This document shows, one piece after another, positions 1 through 9,456 of a DNA stretch of 60,874 nucleotides. The stretch comes from Bacteroidota bacterium (GTDB lineage: Bacteria; Bacteroidota; Bacteroidia; Bacteroidales; BM520). The notes below the pieces were generated by a model. It searched no databases, was not told where the DNA came from, and was given only the letters and a program-made list of their open reading frames with translations. The stretch covers positions 1-60,874 of the forward strand of contig PDRJ01000039.1 of assembly GCA_002748065.1 (NCBI GenBank). The letters are read 5' to 3'. Position numbers and translations under genes: made by a program. The stretch's first letter is position 1. Each line of letters starts with the position of its first letter.

Positions 1-1221
1 ATTTTCTTTAAACAATTCAGAATTTTTAGGTTTTATTGATTCCCACTCTCCATTTGTTCTTAAAACAAACATTCCAGCTTTTGACTTATCATCATCATTG
101 TACAAGTCAAACCAGAAATTTCCTTTACTATCCTCATACATTTTCGAAATAGCACTTTCCTTTAATGGCGAATTTGAATTATTAAATTCAATAGTCTCAT
201 TATTATCAATTCTAATATTACCGTCATACGTTCCAATCCATAATCTATCTTGGCTATCCACAAAAACTCCCGACGTTTTATTTGCAGGTAATTTTGAATT
301 TGAAGTATCAATAACACTCCAATCACTTCCATTATATTTTAACACTCCGTCCCAAGAAGTAAACCAAACATTATTAGAATCATCAACATATATTTTTCTT
401 GCCCAATCCACAGGAGAATTTATTGAATCAAAAACAGTCCATTCTCTTCCGTTATATTTGTATGCATCCCAACCTGCTATTATCCAAATATTATCTTCCT
501 TGTCTACCGACGCATAACGAATAGAAGATGCTTTGTTCTTATTATACTTCACTGGTTTAATAGCTGAGTTGTTAACATTAAACACCTCCATTTTATTTTC
601 TATCATTCTTACAAGACCATTATCAGTTCCAAACCAAACAGCATTTTTTGTCGCAACTGCTGCTCTTGACATATCCCAAGGTAAATCTGAATTGCTTTGG
701 TTGTAGACAGTCCATGATTCTGTTAATTTGGATTTATTTGTTCCTTTCACATCAGGAGTTCCTATTGATTTAACATTTGAATTATTCTTAAAATCAAAAA
801 TTCTTCGCTGAAGAGAATATCTACCATCCTTAAAAGTAATCAAAAGTGATACTGAAGATTGTATTGTTTTCCCTTCACTTATTGCTGGTGTCCATTTTGA
901 AGTATTATTTATTCCGTATTGCAGTTTCAGTTTTTTAGAATTTATATTACTGCTGTTCTTAACACTTAATAAACAAGGATTTCCAACACTATCTATTAAT
1001 ATCTGAACTTCAATAGCACCATTGATTTTCTTCAAAGATTTTGAGTTCAAATTTGATAATAGTTCATTTCCAAAATCTGTTGGTGGTTCTGCTTTTGTAT
1101 CGCCACAATCAAGACAAAATCTACTTGTATTACATCCTTCAAATTTCTCAGGATACAAATGTTGTCCAAATGTCACATTGATGAGAAAGAGCCCAATAAG
1201 TGTTAAAAATATTCTATTCAT
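1..1221 (-). CDS. Secreted protein with TonB-C-like domain and regulator-type beta-propeller (3' part beyond window)
   Basis: The minus strand is open without a stop from an ATG at 1221 to base 1, giving at least 407 residues. The N-terminus is a clear signal peptide (MNRIFLTLIGLFLINVTFGQ). Residues 30-39 hold a C-x5-C-x2-C cluster. Residues about 60-132 resemble the TonB C-terminal fold (GAIEVQILIDSVGNP, later WTPAISEGK). From about residue 165 there are propeller repeats of the two-component-regulator type, such as VWFGTDNGLVRM, VWFTSWDGVLKYNG and LWIGTYDGNIRI. The product is probably periplasmic or surface exposed; no ligand can be named. Codon use is strongly A/T-biased, unlike the next gene pbpC, so it looks acquired. 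It lies directly behind the palindromic promoter element at 1255-1345, which would transcribe it. A signalling tail (kinase or HTH) could lie beyond the edge. Confidence 0.8.
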   Translation of the reverse strand, partial: MNRIFLTLIGLFLINVTFGQHLYPEKFEGCNTSRFCLDCGDTKAEPPTDFGNELLSNLNSKSLKKINGAIEVQILIDSVGNPCLLSVKNSSNINSKKLKLQYGINNTSKWTPAISEGKTIQSSVSLLITFKDGRYSLQRRIFDFKNNSNVKSIGTPDVKGTNKSKLTESWTVYNQSNSDLPWDMSRAAVATKNAVWFGTDNGLVRMIENKMEVFNVNNSAIKPVKYNKNKASSIRYASVDKEDNIWIIAGWDAYKYNGREWTVFDSINSPVDWARKIYVDDSNNVWFTSWDGVLKYNGSDWSVIDTSNSKLPANKTSGVFVDSQDRLWIGTYDGNIRIDNNETIEFNNSNSPLKESAISKMYEDSKGNFWFDLYNDDDKSKAGMFVLRTNGEWESIKPKNSELFKEN

Positions 1222-1254
1222 AGATCTGTAAATTTTATGTATCTTCAGCTGTTT

Positions 1255-1345
1255 TAATGTGCCCTAACGGCCCGAGACTTCTCGCCGATACTGTGATGCC
1301 CGAAGGGCATTGCACAGCATCACACAAATATATGCAATTAATCAT
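1255..1345 (-). repeat. Left-edge palindromic promoter element (related to 57866-58063)
   Basis: Read on the minus strand, this begins TTAATTGCATATATTTG, whose TATATTTG (plus coordinates 1325-1332) matches the Bacteroidota -7 consensus TAnnTTTG. It continues with a GATGCTGTGCA hairpin region, a CCCTTCGGG loop, GGCGAGAAG and GGCCGTTAGGGC. About 46 bases, from TTAATTGC through CCTTCGG and CAT, match the right-edge element with only two substitutions, in inverse orientation. GGCGAGAAG and GGCCGTT are also shared. No good -33 box is present at the proper spacing. The element sits about 35 bases upstream of the A+T-rich propeller gene. CCCTAAC at 1262-1268 is close to an integron attC core, but the match is imperfect. 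Confidence 0.7.
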
Positions 1346-1562
1346 CATTTGACTGTAGGGTGGTGTATTATAAGAGGAACCACAAAAGAGGGAGCATGTA
1401 ACATTAGGAGAAGATTCAAAAAGAAACTGGGGTTTTGACCATTCGAAAGCACTTTTCCTCCGGTTTGTCGCATTTGCTTCTTGAATTGAGGCTTTTCCTC
1501 AGGGATCCAAACATCTTTCCGGAGATTCCGCAAAAAACGTCCCCCTTTCCCTTTGGCAAAGA

Positions 1563-3917
1563 TCAGCGCTCTGTCTCTTCCTTATGGCGATGATACACGG
1601 TGATCCCTATGCTCCGGGTGTTTCCCTGGCTGTCTAAAATGGTAATACGGTGGGGGCCGGCCTCCGGATAGCAGGCCATGGTATGAAAATGGGTCGTCTT
1701 TCCCATATAGCAGTTGTCAATATACCAATAGAGGCATGCCCGGGCATCCCGGTGGGCCGCATCCATAATAAGCTTGCCGGGCGAACCGTCCATCTTTCGG
1801 GGAAGGTAAAGGGTGGCCTCGGAGGTGGGATAGACGAAGTTGAGGACGTTCTCTTCCCGGTGCGCCTCACACCCCGGATGCCACGAGGGCATGGAACGAT
1901 ACCCGGGGTGATGCCGACGATAATAGAAGCTCTGTACGGGAGGCAACTCGAACCAGGAAAGGGCCACCATTTCCGACAGGGGATAACAGGCCGAATTCAC
2001 GCGATAGAGGGTATCACGATCCAGGTGAATACGCTTATGGTAGGGACACGCCGGCACCTTTAGGCTCTGCTCCGGCACCACTCGCCAGACAGTATCCGGG
2101 CAGTGGCGAGACACCGGGTGGCCGGACTCCCGGCAGGTGGCAAGGGTCACCATCTCCGCCAAGGGCATCTCAAAATCCCCCTGCTCAGGAAGCAAGTGAA
2201 AAAGGTCAAACATCACCGGAGCGGCCGTAGCGGTACCGGTAAGCCCGGGCCGCCCCTCTCCATCGGCATTGCCAACCCACACCCCCACCACATAACCAGG
2301 GGTAACACCCACAGCCCAGGCATCACGAAAGCCAAAGCTGGTTCCCGTCTTCCAGGCAATGTCGCCCTGCCGGCGAAAATAGGCCCATCCGGCCTCCTGG
2401 GTAGGACGATGCACCTGCTTCATAGCCTCAAAGGTGCAAAAGATAGCAGCACGGGAGAACGGAGTAGCCGGCCGCAAACCACCCGGCGAGGGCCACAACG
2501 AAAAACCCTCCGGCCACACCTCATCACCGTTGAGATGGCGCGCCATATTTGCATAGAGCGCCGAGATCTCCAACAGGGAGGCCTCGCCCCCTCCCAAAAT
2601 GAGCGACAGACCATAGTGCGATGCCGGAAAACGAAAAGAGGTGATCCCTGCTTGCCTCATCAAGGCATAAAAACGCGCAACCCCATACTCCGAAAGCATC
2701 CCCACAGCGGGCACATTCAACGATCGGGACAAAGCCTGCCACGCCGGGAGCGCTCCTAAATAGCTATTGGTATAGTTCTTAGGCGTATAACCGGCGAAGT
2801 TGATGGGAATATCATCCACCAACATGTCGGGAAGAAGGGCGCCCTCGTCCAGCATGGCCCCGTAAAGGAAGGGCTTGAGAATGCTCCCCGTAGAACGCGG
2901 GGCGGCCACCATATCCACGTAGGGGCTGTTGACCTCTTTGCCATCGCACACATTCCCCGCATAGGCCACCACGCTACCGGAGTGCACATCCATCACTAAA
3001 GCCGCCAGGTTATTAACCCCATTGGCCTTCACGGCGGGCAGATGGCGTTCCAGCACCTCTTTCACCTCTCGCTGCAAGGAGGCCCGGATGGCAGTACACA
3101 TCCGCTCACCAGGATGTTTTGCCGAAAGACGCCCCCCAAGCACCCCCGCAGTGTGGGGTAGCGGTTGCGGAGCTAAGGGCAACGGCTCATCCAGCGCCAT
3201 CAGGTAGTCCGTCTCGGTAATCTTATGCTCCTGCTGCAACCTGGCCAACAGACGGTCTCTCTTTGCCCGCAACAAGGCTCTGTTACGGGAGGGATGCATG
3301 GCAGAGGGAGCATTGGGAAGCACTGCCAACAGCGCACTCTCAGCCAGGGAAAGCTCCCCCGGAGGACGCTGGAAATAGCGCCATGAGGCCGCCTCTAACC
3401 CCACCACATTCCCCCCAAACGGGGCGTTGGCCACATACATCGTCAAAATCTCCCCCTTGGAGCAGGCCACCTCCAACCGCAGAGCCAGCAATATCTCCAA
3501 CAACTTCTCTCCATAAGTTCGGGAACGTCCCTTTCGCGCCAAGCGCACCACCTGCATGGTGATGGTGCTCCCCCCCCGCACAACTTTTCCGGCCCTTACG
3601 TTGGCCACAAAAGCCTGCACCAAAGAGAGGGGATTTACGCCACAGTGACGATAGAAATATTGATCCTCAAAGGTCAGCAGAGCCATCTGAAAAGTAGGGG
3701 GGATAGCCTCAGGAGGGGGAAAACGCCACTGGCCATCCTTCGCAATATGGGCATCTAACAACACCCCCTCCTCCCCCTCCAACACCATGGAGAAGGGGTC
3801 GGAAAACTCCACCACGGGAACAAAAAGCAAGAAAAGAAGAAAGAGCAGCAGAGCCGCCAACCCTCCCCGCAACCAAAGGGATCCCCTTTTTCCTACGGCA
3901 CAACAACCTCTACCCAT
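1563..3917 (-). CDS. pbpC: Penicillin-binding protein 1C, bifunctional peptidoglycan glycosyltransferase/transpeptidase
   Basis: This 784-residue class A penicillin-binding protein polymerises and cross-links peptidoglycan in the periplasm. It has a membrane anchor (about residues 16-36) and a GT51 glycosyltransferase domain (about 60-235) with the catalytic EDQYFYRH (Glu84), GGSTITMQ at 115-122 and YVANAPFGGN near 161. The transpeptidase domain has SxxK as S345-I-L-K348, SxN as S399-L-N401 and KTGT at 523-526. The last 90 or so residues match the PBP1C-specific C-terminal domain. All catalytic motifs are intact. The start overlaps the end of the upstream alpha-2-macroglobulin gene by 25 bases, so the two are surely one operon. 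This pairing is known from many Gram-negatives and is thought to couple protease trapping with wall repair. Confidence 0.95.
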   Translation of the reverse strand: MGRGCCAVGKRGSLWLRGGLAALLLFLLFLLFVPVVEFSDPFSMVLEGEEGVLLDAHIAKDGQWRFPPPEAIPPTFQMALLTFEDQYFYRHCGVNPLSLVQAFVANVRAGKVVRGGSTITMQVVRLARKGRSRTYGEKLLEILLALRLEVACSKGEILTMYVANAPFGGNVVGLEAASWRYFQRPPGELSLAESALLAVLPNAPSAMHPSRNRALLRAKRDRLLARLQQEHKITETDYLMALDEPLPLAPQPLPHTAGVLGGRLSAKHPGERMCTAIRASLQREVKEVLERHLPAVKANGVNNLAALVMDVHSGSVVAYAGNVCDGKEVNSPYVDMVAAPRSTGSILKPFLYGAMLDEGALLPDMLVDDIPINFAGYTPKNYTNSYLGALPAWQALSRSLNVPAVGMLSEYGVARFYALMRQAGITSFRFPASHYGLSLILGGGEASLLEISALYANMARHLNGDEVWPEGFSLWPSPGGLRPATPFSRAAIFCTFEAMKQVHRPTQEAGWAYFRRQGDIAWKTGTSFGFRDAWAVGVTPGYVVGVWVGNADGEGRPGLTGTATAAPVMFDLFHLLPEQGDFEMPLAEMVTLATCRESGHPVSRHCPDTVWRVVPEQSLKVPACPYHKRIHLDRDTLYRVNSACYPLSEMVALSWFELPPVQSFYYRRHHPGYRSMPSWHPGCEAHREENVLNFVYPTSEATLYLPRKMDGSPGKLIMDAAHRDARACLYWYIDNCYMGKTTHFHTMACYPEAGPHRITILDSQGNTRSIGITVYHRHKEETER

Positions 3918-6900
3918 CGGCCTTTTCTTAGGGCGTAAATATCCTCATCATACATGGATTCACAGACTATGGCCGGCAGGTAGTACTTGCCCGGATAGGA
4001 GGTGTGTACCCGGAAGACAAAGGTTGTCGACCGGGCCATGGGAAGGTCAAAATAGACCCGTGCCTTATCATCCCGCACATCCAGGTAATCCACGGAGGAA
4101 TCCTCCAGCTTCTGCTGTCCCAGAAACTCCCATCCGCCGGGCAACCCCACAGTAAGAGCCATATCTTTGTAGTCTCCCATCAAGCCGGTGTTGGAAACCA
4201 CCGTTACCTCCATAAGGAAGTCCTGCTCCTGTGGCAACCTCCCGGGATCCAATGCTTTCTCCCCTTCCCCATAAAAGAAACGGACATCAAGTTTCACGTT
4301 CCTCTCATGAGCCTTCTCCCGACCCGGAGCAGGCTGCCCGGAGGAGATCGTCTGCACAAAGAGCCTCGCATCACCCCTGTTACGGAAACGAATAACCGAG
4401 TCCTTCTCCCTATCACAGGAGAGTGTTGAGAGAGAGATGGTATTGGTTGTATTTTTCTTGTAAGAAACAGATCCACAGCTATATTCATAGGATAGCGCTT
4501 CTCGCTCCTGCTGCTTTCCATGGAGCAACCAAAAAGCATACAGCCCCCAAGAGGCCGTGTGGGTACTGATCCACGAATCCCCCGACAAGACCTTCGACAA
4601 TTGGGTGGCAAGGGTATGAATCGTCGCTTCATCATTGAGCAAAATGGCGGTCTCCAACGCCATGGCCATGGCCGACTTCTTATTGTAGTAATAGTAATTC
4701 CAGTGCTTATAGTCGTAGGAGTCATACGATTCCAGTTTTACTTGCTCGAATATCCGGCGGGCGGCATCACTCTTTCCCGCAACGGCATAAGCCGCAGCCA
4801 AACGCAGCGAGACCAAGGGGTTCAACGCCTTCCCCCGGAGCCTGTTCATGGCGCCAAAGTCAGCCTTTCCATGGAGAGCCAGCACATAAAGACGGTACGA
4901 CTCAGCAAAGTTTCCATCCTCCCTATCGGCGAAGCTATTGCGCGAAAGATAACGTATAAGTTTGTTTTCCAGTCCCTTTGGAACAGCATAGCCGGCATCA
5001 GCGGCCATACTGAGGAAATGACCCACATAACAGGAGACCCAGGGATCGGTACGGTAACCTCCCGGCCAGGTGGCCATGCCCCCGTTCCCCTTTTGATACT
5101 TTCGTAATCCGGCAATAATCTTCACCACATTCTCCCGGGCATGCGCAAAATCAGGGTCATCACTCTCAAGCAGAGAGGGCAACAGCATCTGCACCAACCC
5201 GGCGGAGGTGGACTGCTCTGCACAGCCATGCGGATAGCGCATCATATAGGAGAATACGGAACCAGTGTTGAGGGTAGGCACAGAGGCGACCTCCACCTCT
5301 ACCTCAGCGTTAGACTCATCGCCCACAGGCATCACAGGGAAAAGGGCCTCTTCCCCCTTTGGAACAAGGTAGCTCTCCACAACAACCTCCTGAGGGTTGG
5401 GATTACGCAAGGAGAGGTCGATATGCTGCGATGCCTTCTCCCTACCCGAGGTGGCCACCACCTCTACCCCAATATTTCCGGGATTATGTCCCGCCTTCAC
5501 CTTAAAGCGGACTATTTTCTCTCCCTCTTCCTCAAAGGTTAGCTGTTTGCTTCCGCCATCAACGAGCGAGACATCCCCGGAGAACGAGAGGGAAACGGAT
5601 ACCTTTTTCACCTTACGATCCATGGCAAAAACCGTAACGGGAACCTCCACGATCTCTCCCGGAGCCAGCACACGGGGCATGGTGGCATGCACCATCAACG
5701 GATCTCTCACCACCACCTCTTTTTGAGCAGTACCATAGGCATTACCCGACGAGGCCACCGCCATCACTCGCACGGCACCCACATACTCGGGCAGTTGTAA
5801 TTCCAGTTGCTGCTGCTCCCCCTTTCCCAGTTCATAGGGGCCATAGAACTTCACCACCGGCTTGAAACGTCTTTTCTTTCGCTCTCCGGTTAAGGACAGG
5901 TTCTCGTCCCCACCAATGGCAAAAAGGGAGGCCATATTTCCGGTAAATGCACCGATCACCTCATCGTACATATCCCACGTCTTCACACCAAGAGCCTCAC
6001 GAGCATAAAAATGGTGGTAGGGAGCAGGGGTCCGGTAATTAGTCAGGCTCAACAATCCCTCATCCACCACGGCAAGGGTGTAATAGAGCGGACGTCCCAA
6101 CTTCTCCGACAGGGTGATGGAGGTCTTCTCTTTCGAACGAAGCTCCTTCTTCATTGTAATCACCGGCGTAAGCTTTGTCGCTGGATCATCAACCATGATG
6201 GGAATCACGCCGTAAAGCCTAAGCGGCAAATCATTATCCGGGTGACTATGCGGTTGCAAAAGATGCACACAAGCGTAAATGTTGGGGGTCATATCCTTCG
6301 TCACATCAACGTAGTAAACGTTGTCTCCCGGGAAGGTGGAGACCACCTCCCGATGTAGGATACCGGAACCATTTTCCAAGGTAATGATGGCGGTACCCTT
6401 ATCCGTTCCAGGGAAGGTCAAGGCAACCCTATCCCCCACCCGATACTGTTCTTTATCGGTGACCAAAGAGAGCAGTGAAGCGCCATCCCTACTCCCGTCG
6501 CTCTTGCGTGTATTCCATTCCGGCCAATCCACATAGACCATCTTCGCCGTAGCATGCCCGTGGGGAAGTTTTACATAGATCAAATAACGTCCCCAGTCGG
6601 CATGGGGGATCCTGAAAGTGCTGTGGTATTCACCATCTTTGGTATCAATCACCATCTCCCGCACCAACTCAAAGTTCCTGTTATTAACGAGGGAGGCATA
6701 GGTTCTTCCCTCTTCGTACCACCAACTCCACTTCACCTTATAAAAGGAGACCTCCACCCCACGGGTTGCCACAGGGTTCCCCCGATCGTCCACGGTCACA
6801 ATATCGAAGGGGATATCCTTATCCGTCTCTAAACGGTTCCAATAGTCCGAATCTCCCGGCACATGGAGCCCCACATACTTCGTAAAGGGAGACATCACCA

Positions 6901-9394
6901 CAGAGGTATAATCCACACTAAACTCACCACTTTTTTCATAGACGCGAGACTCCAAACTGGCTCTCACAAAGCCGGGAGCGTACCCTTCCATTTCGGGAAT
7001 CGTCAATACAGCCGTACCATTGGCATCCAGCTTATGCTGCAGCTCTTCGTAATGATCTTCGTCAAAATAGACCGAAGGATCGAAGAAGAGGTAGTCCCGA
7101 TAGGCCGGAAAACTGGTACGCATAGCCTTCAGGGTTATGTTTGTAGCAAACTTGAGATTTGAAGCCTTGGCGCCATGGAGGTAGGAGGCTCTCACAGGAA
7201 CACGCATCTCAGAAGTAGCGTCCAACGTGTCGGGAAGATCAAACCGAATACGTAGCCTGTTGGGCTTAAGGGTTTCAATACGAACTCTTTTATTAAATAC
7301 CGCTCCTCCCACGGTCACCTTTGCATTCCAGGTGCCGGTCACATCCTCAGGTTGAGTGGGAACCACAAAAGTATTCAGCTTGCCTCTCCCCAGAGACTGT
7401 ACCTGCTGCCAAGCCATACGTCCCAACGGATCAAAAAGTTCCATCAACACCGGGTGACCCTGAGGCACAGGATTACTCTTATCATCCAACATAAACGAGA
7501 GATAGAGTGTATCTCCCGGGCGCCAAACGCCTCTTTCTCCGTAAAGGAATCCCTTCAACCCCTTTTCCGTCGTCTTTCCGGAGACATCAAAACGACTCAA
7601 CGACAACGACTCTCCATCCTGAATTTTCAGGTATCCCTTCTGTCCACGCAAGGAGGCAACCACCAAAAAGGGCGTTTGGTCGCAGGGAAGCGAGACCGCT
7701 CCCTGGGCATCGGAGGTTCCCGAGGAGATCACCTGCTTCTGATAATTCAGCGCTGATACGGAGGCTCCGGAGAGCGGCTTCGAGGTTAAGATATCATGCA
7801 CAAACACATCCAGGCGATCGTCGGGAGAGCGCTTAACCACCACTCCCAAGTTGGAAGCAAGAAGGTTGCGCTCTATGGAAACATCATTATAATAAGCCCT
7901 AAAGCAGGGATCATCACGATGCTCCCACCAATCATCACCATAATACGAATCATCATAATAGTAGGAGGAGGGATTATCATAATAGGTGTATTCAGGATCA
8001 CTCTCCAGAGAACGGTTCCCGCGAAAACGATCCTTCTCATCGCTCTCCCCGCCTTCGCAAGGATAGGTAGAGCAACTTCTATCAAAATTCAATTTCACCC
8101 GGTACATGCTCCCCGGATCCGCCTTCATCAACTTGGAGAGGTCAATACGATAGGTGTTCCATCCTCCCTGATCCACCGGTTGGTCTCCCATAAGCGCAAT
8201 TCGCTCCTTCAAGATGATCCGACCATTACGTTTCAGGTTATAGGCCGACGAATAGTTGTTATCCTGGAAGAAATCCACCACATTGGAGGCATAAATTTTC
8301 ACTACCGTCACATCCACTGCGCTAAGGTTTACCGCTTCAAAGGGAATCACCAATTGCTCTCCATCGGGCAAAATAGCGCCCTCCCCCACCCAACGAATGG
8401 CCGGCTTTGGCGAAGAGAAATGAACGTCAAAGCGATAATCCTCGCCCAATGTCATCCCTTGACGACTCCTTACTCCCCCATCAATCACCAACACATCATC
8501 CGAATCGATCTTACCCTTGGGATAGAGTTCAACGGTATTGCCCTCCACCATAAGCGTGAGTTTTTTACCGGAGGTAAGGAAAAACAGCCCATCCAGCTCC
8601 CTATTGGCATCCAGCACATCACTAAAAACCACCTTTAGGTAGGGTTCCGAAGTCGAAGAGGGCTTTACCGCAAGGACATGAAAGGCTGCGGTTCCGGGAA
8701 TTAACGCCTCCAGTGTCCCCTTTTGCGAGAGCCCCAACGGCTTCCCGCTCCATACCATTTCAAGGGTACGATCCTCAGGGAGCCTCTTCACCCCCGAGAG
8801 GGTCAAAAGGTGGGAGCGGCCATCGGCACGATGTTCCCAGGAGGCCTCTCCCTCTTCAAAGGATAGGCACTCCTCCACCGCCTGATCCGCAGCAAAATCG
8901 GAGGTCAAGATACGAACTGCCACGTTCGCCTGCTCCGGCGACTCTTCCACCATGGCCACCTGCTGGAGCTCCACGGACATCACCTGGTCAATCACACGAA
9001 ACATCCACTCAAACTCCTCCCCCTCTTCCAAAGCCTCAACCACCTTGCCGATGGCAAAAGAGGCTTTATACTCGGTTCCGTTCTTCAACGGAGCACCGGG
9101 AATAAACTCCAGGACACGTTCACTCACCCAGACGGCTTCTCCCCGGATATTGGGAGAGAAATCAAAGAGCAGATCCGGTTCTACAGCAGCACGAACCGCA
9201 GCAGGAACATTATTCACTAACTCGATCCGAAGGCTATTCCCCGAACGCTGCATCCCCGCACTATAGGCGCTCACATAGGAGCTATATTGCAGGGCATTCC
9301 CCTTTTTATGGGAAGAGGATCCGGGCGTACGTTGACACCCCCAGGTAACCAACATGAAGAGAGAGAGAAGAAGAGGAAAGAACAACTGTTTCAT
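3893..9394 (-). CDS. Alpha-2-macroglobulin family lipoprotein (YfhM-like, thioester-containing)
   Basis: An 1833-residue bacterial alpha-2-macroglobulin, a periplasmic bait-and-trap protease inhibitor. I chose the ATG at 9394 because it gives a lipoprotein signal (MKQLFFPLLLSLFMLVTWGC, lipidated Cys20). An in-frame upstream ATG at 9469 would add 25 unlikely residues and overlap the divergent gene. The thioester motif CAEQ is intact (Cys about residue 1391, codon 5222-5224), so covalent capture of attacking proteases should be possible. MG/BRD-type beta domains precede it, with a helical thioester domain and a receptor-like C-terminus after. A low-complexity Asp/Tyr-rich stretch (DNPSSYYYDDSYYGDDWW) near residue 480 is unusual. 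The gene is followed by pbpC with a 25-base overlap. Confidence 0.93.
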   Translation of the reverse strand: MKQLFFPLLLSLFMLVTWGCQRTPGSSSHKKGNALQYSSYVSAYSAGMQRSGNSLRIELVNNVPAAVRAAVEPDLLFDFSPNIRGEAVWVSERVLEFIPGAPLKNGTEYKASFAIGKVVEALEEGEEFEWMFRVIDQVMSVELQQVAMVEESPEQANVAVRILTSDFAADQAVEECLSFEEGEASWEHRADGRSHLLTLSGVKRLPEDRTLEMVWSGKPLGLSQKGTLEALIPGTAAFHVLAVKPSSTSEPYLKVVFSDVLDANRELDGLFFLTSGKKLTLMVEGNTVELYPKGKIDSDDVLVIDGGVRSRQGMTLGEDYRFDVHFSSPKPAIRWVGEGAILPDGEQLVIPFEAVNLSAVDVTVVKIYASNVVDFFQDNNYSSAYNLKRNGRIILKERIALMGDQPVDQGGWNTYRIDLSKLMKADPGSMYRVKLNFDRSCSTYPCEGGESDEKDRFRGNRSLESDPEYTYYDNPSSYYYDDSYYGDDWWEHRDDPCFRAYYNDVSIERNLLASNLGVVVKRSPDDRLDVFVHDILTSKPLSGASVSALNYQKQVISSGTSDAQGAVSLPCDQTPFLVVASLRGQKGYLKIQDGESLSLSRFDVSGKTTEKGLKGFLYGERGVWRPGDTLYLSFMLDDKSNPVPQGHPVLMELFDPLGRMAWQQVQSLGRGKLNTFVVPTQPEDVTGTWNAKVTVGGAVFNKRVRIETLKPNRLRIRFDLPDTLDATSEMRVPVRASYLHGAKASNLKFATNITLKAMRTSFPAYRDYLFFDPSVYFDEDHYEELQHKLDANGTAVLTIPEMEGYAPGFVRASLESRVYEKSGEFSVDYTSVVMSPFTKYVGLHVPGDSDYWNRLETDKDIPFDIVTVDDRGNPVATRGVEVSFYKVKWSWWYEEGRTYASLVNNRNFELVREMVIDTKDGEYHSTFRIPHADWGRYLIYVKLPHGHATAKMVYVDWPEWNTRKSDGSRDGASLLSLVTDKEQYRVGDRVALTFPGTDKGTAIITLENGSGILHREVVSTFPGDNVYYVDVTKDMTPNIYACVHLLQPHSHPDNDLPLRLYGVIPIMVDDPATKLTPVITMKKELRSKEKTSITLSEKLGRPLYYTLAVVDEGLLSLTNYRTPAPYHHFYAREALGVKTWDMYDEVIGAFTGNMASLFAIGGDENLSLTGERKKRRFKPVVKFYGPYELGKGEQQQLELQLPEYVGAVRVMAVASSGNAYGTAQKEVVVRDPLMVHATMPRVLAPGEIVEVPVTVFAMDRKVKKVSVSLSFSGDVSLVDGGSKQLTFEEEGEKIVRFKVKAGHNPGNIGVEVVATSGREKASQHIDLSLRNPNPQEVVVESYLVPKGEEALFPVMPVGDESNAEVEVEVASVPTLNTGSVFSYMMRYPHGCAEQSTSAGLVQMLLPSLLESDDPDFAHARENVVKIIAGLRKYQKGNGGMATWPGGYRTDPWVSCYVGHFLSMAADAGYAVPKGLENKLIRYLSRNSFADREDGNFAESYRLYVLALHGKADFGAMNRLRGKALNPLVSLRLAAAYAVAGKSDAARRIFEQVKLESYDSYDYKHWNYYYYNKKSAMAMALETAILLNDEATIHTLATQLSKVLSGDSWISTHTASWGLYAFWLLHGKQQEREALSYEYSCGSVSYKKNTTNTISLSTLSCDREKDSVIRFRNRGDARLFVQTISSGQPAPGREKAHERNVKLDVRFFYGEGEKALDPGRLPQEQDFLMEVTVVSNTGLMGDYKDMALTVGLPGGWEFLGQQKLEDSSVDYLDVRDDKARVYFDLPMARSTTFVFRVHTSYPGKYYLPAIVCESMYDEDIYALRKGRWVEVVVP

Positions 9395-9423
9395 ATTGTA
9401 AGTTTTTGACTTTTCACACCACA

Positions 9424-9442
9424 CAAAGATAATGTATATTTG
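9424..9442. promoter_or_regulatory. Back-to-back divergent promoters (alpha-2-macroglobulin / helicase)
   Basis: Two TAnnTTTG boxes lie 3 bases apart on opposite strands: TATCTTTG on the minus strand (plus coordinates 9424-9431), facing the alpha-2-macroglobulin-pbpC operon, and TATATTTG on the plus strand (9435-9442), facing the helicase. The -33 boxes are weak. Because the boxes nearly touch, the two polymerases should exclude each other (inference). The predicted leaders are about 25 bases leftward and about 10-35 bases rightward, depending on the helicase start. Confidence 0.55.
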
Positions 9443-9456
9443 TAAAAAATAACCGT

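Noticed and set aside
98..517. 139-codon plus frame at the left edge
   Set aside because: Antisense to the open minus-strand propeller gene, which has a signal peptide and clear repeats.
1345..1533. 62-codon minus-strand frame between pbpC and the left palindrome
   Set aside because: No recognisable family, no promoter of its own; probably chance frame or unidentifiable remnant.
1650..2759. Long plus-strand frames opposite pbpC
   Set aside because: Antisense shadows of a well-supported gene; composition-driven.
7796..8638. 280-codon plus frame opposite the alpha-2-macroglobulin gene
   Set aside because: Antisense shadow, Ile/His-rich without domain signature.
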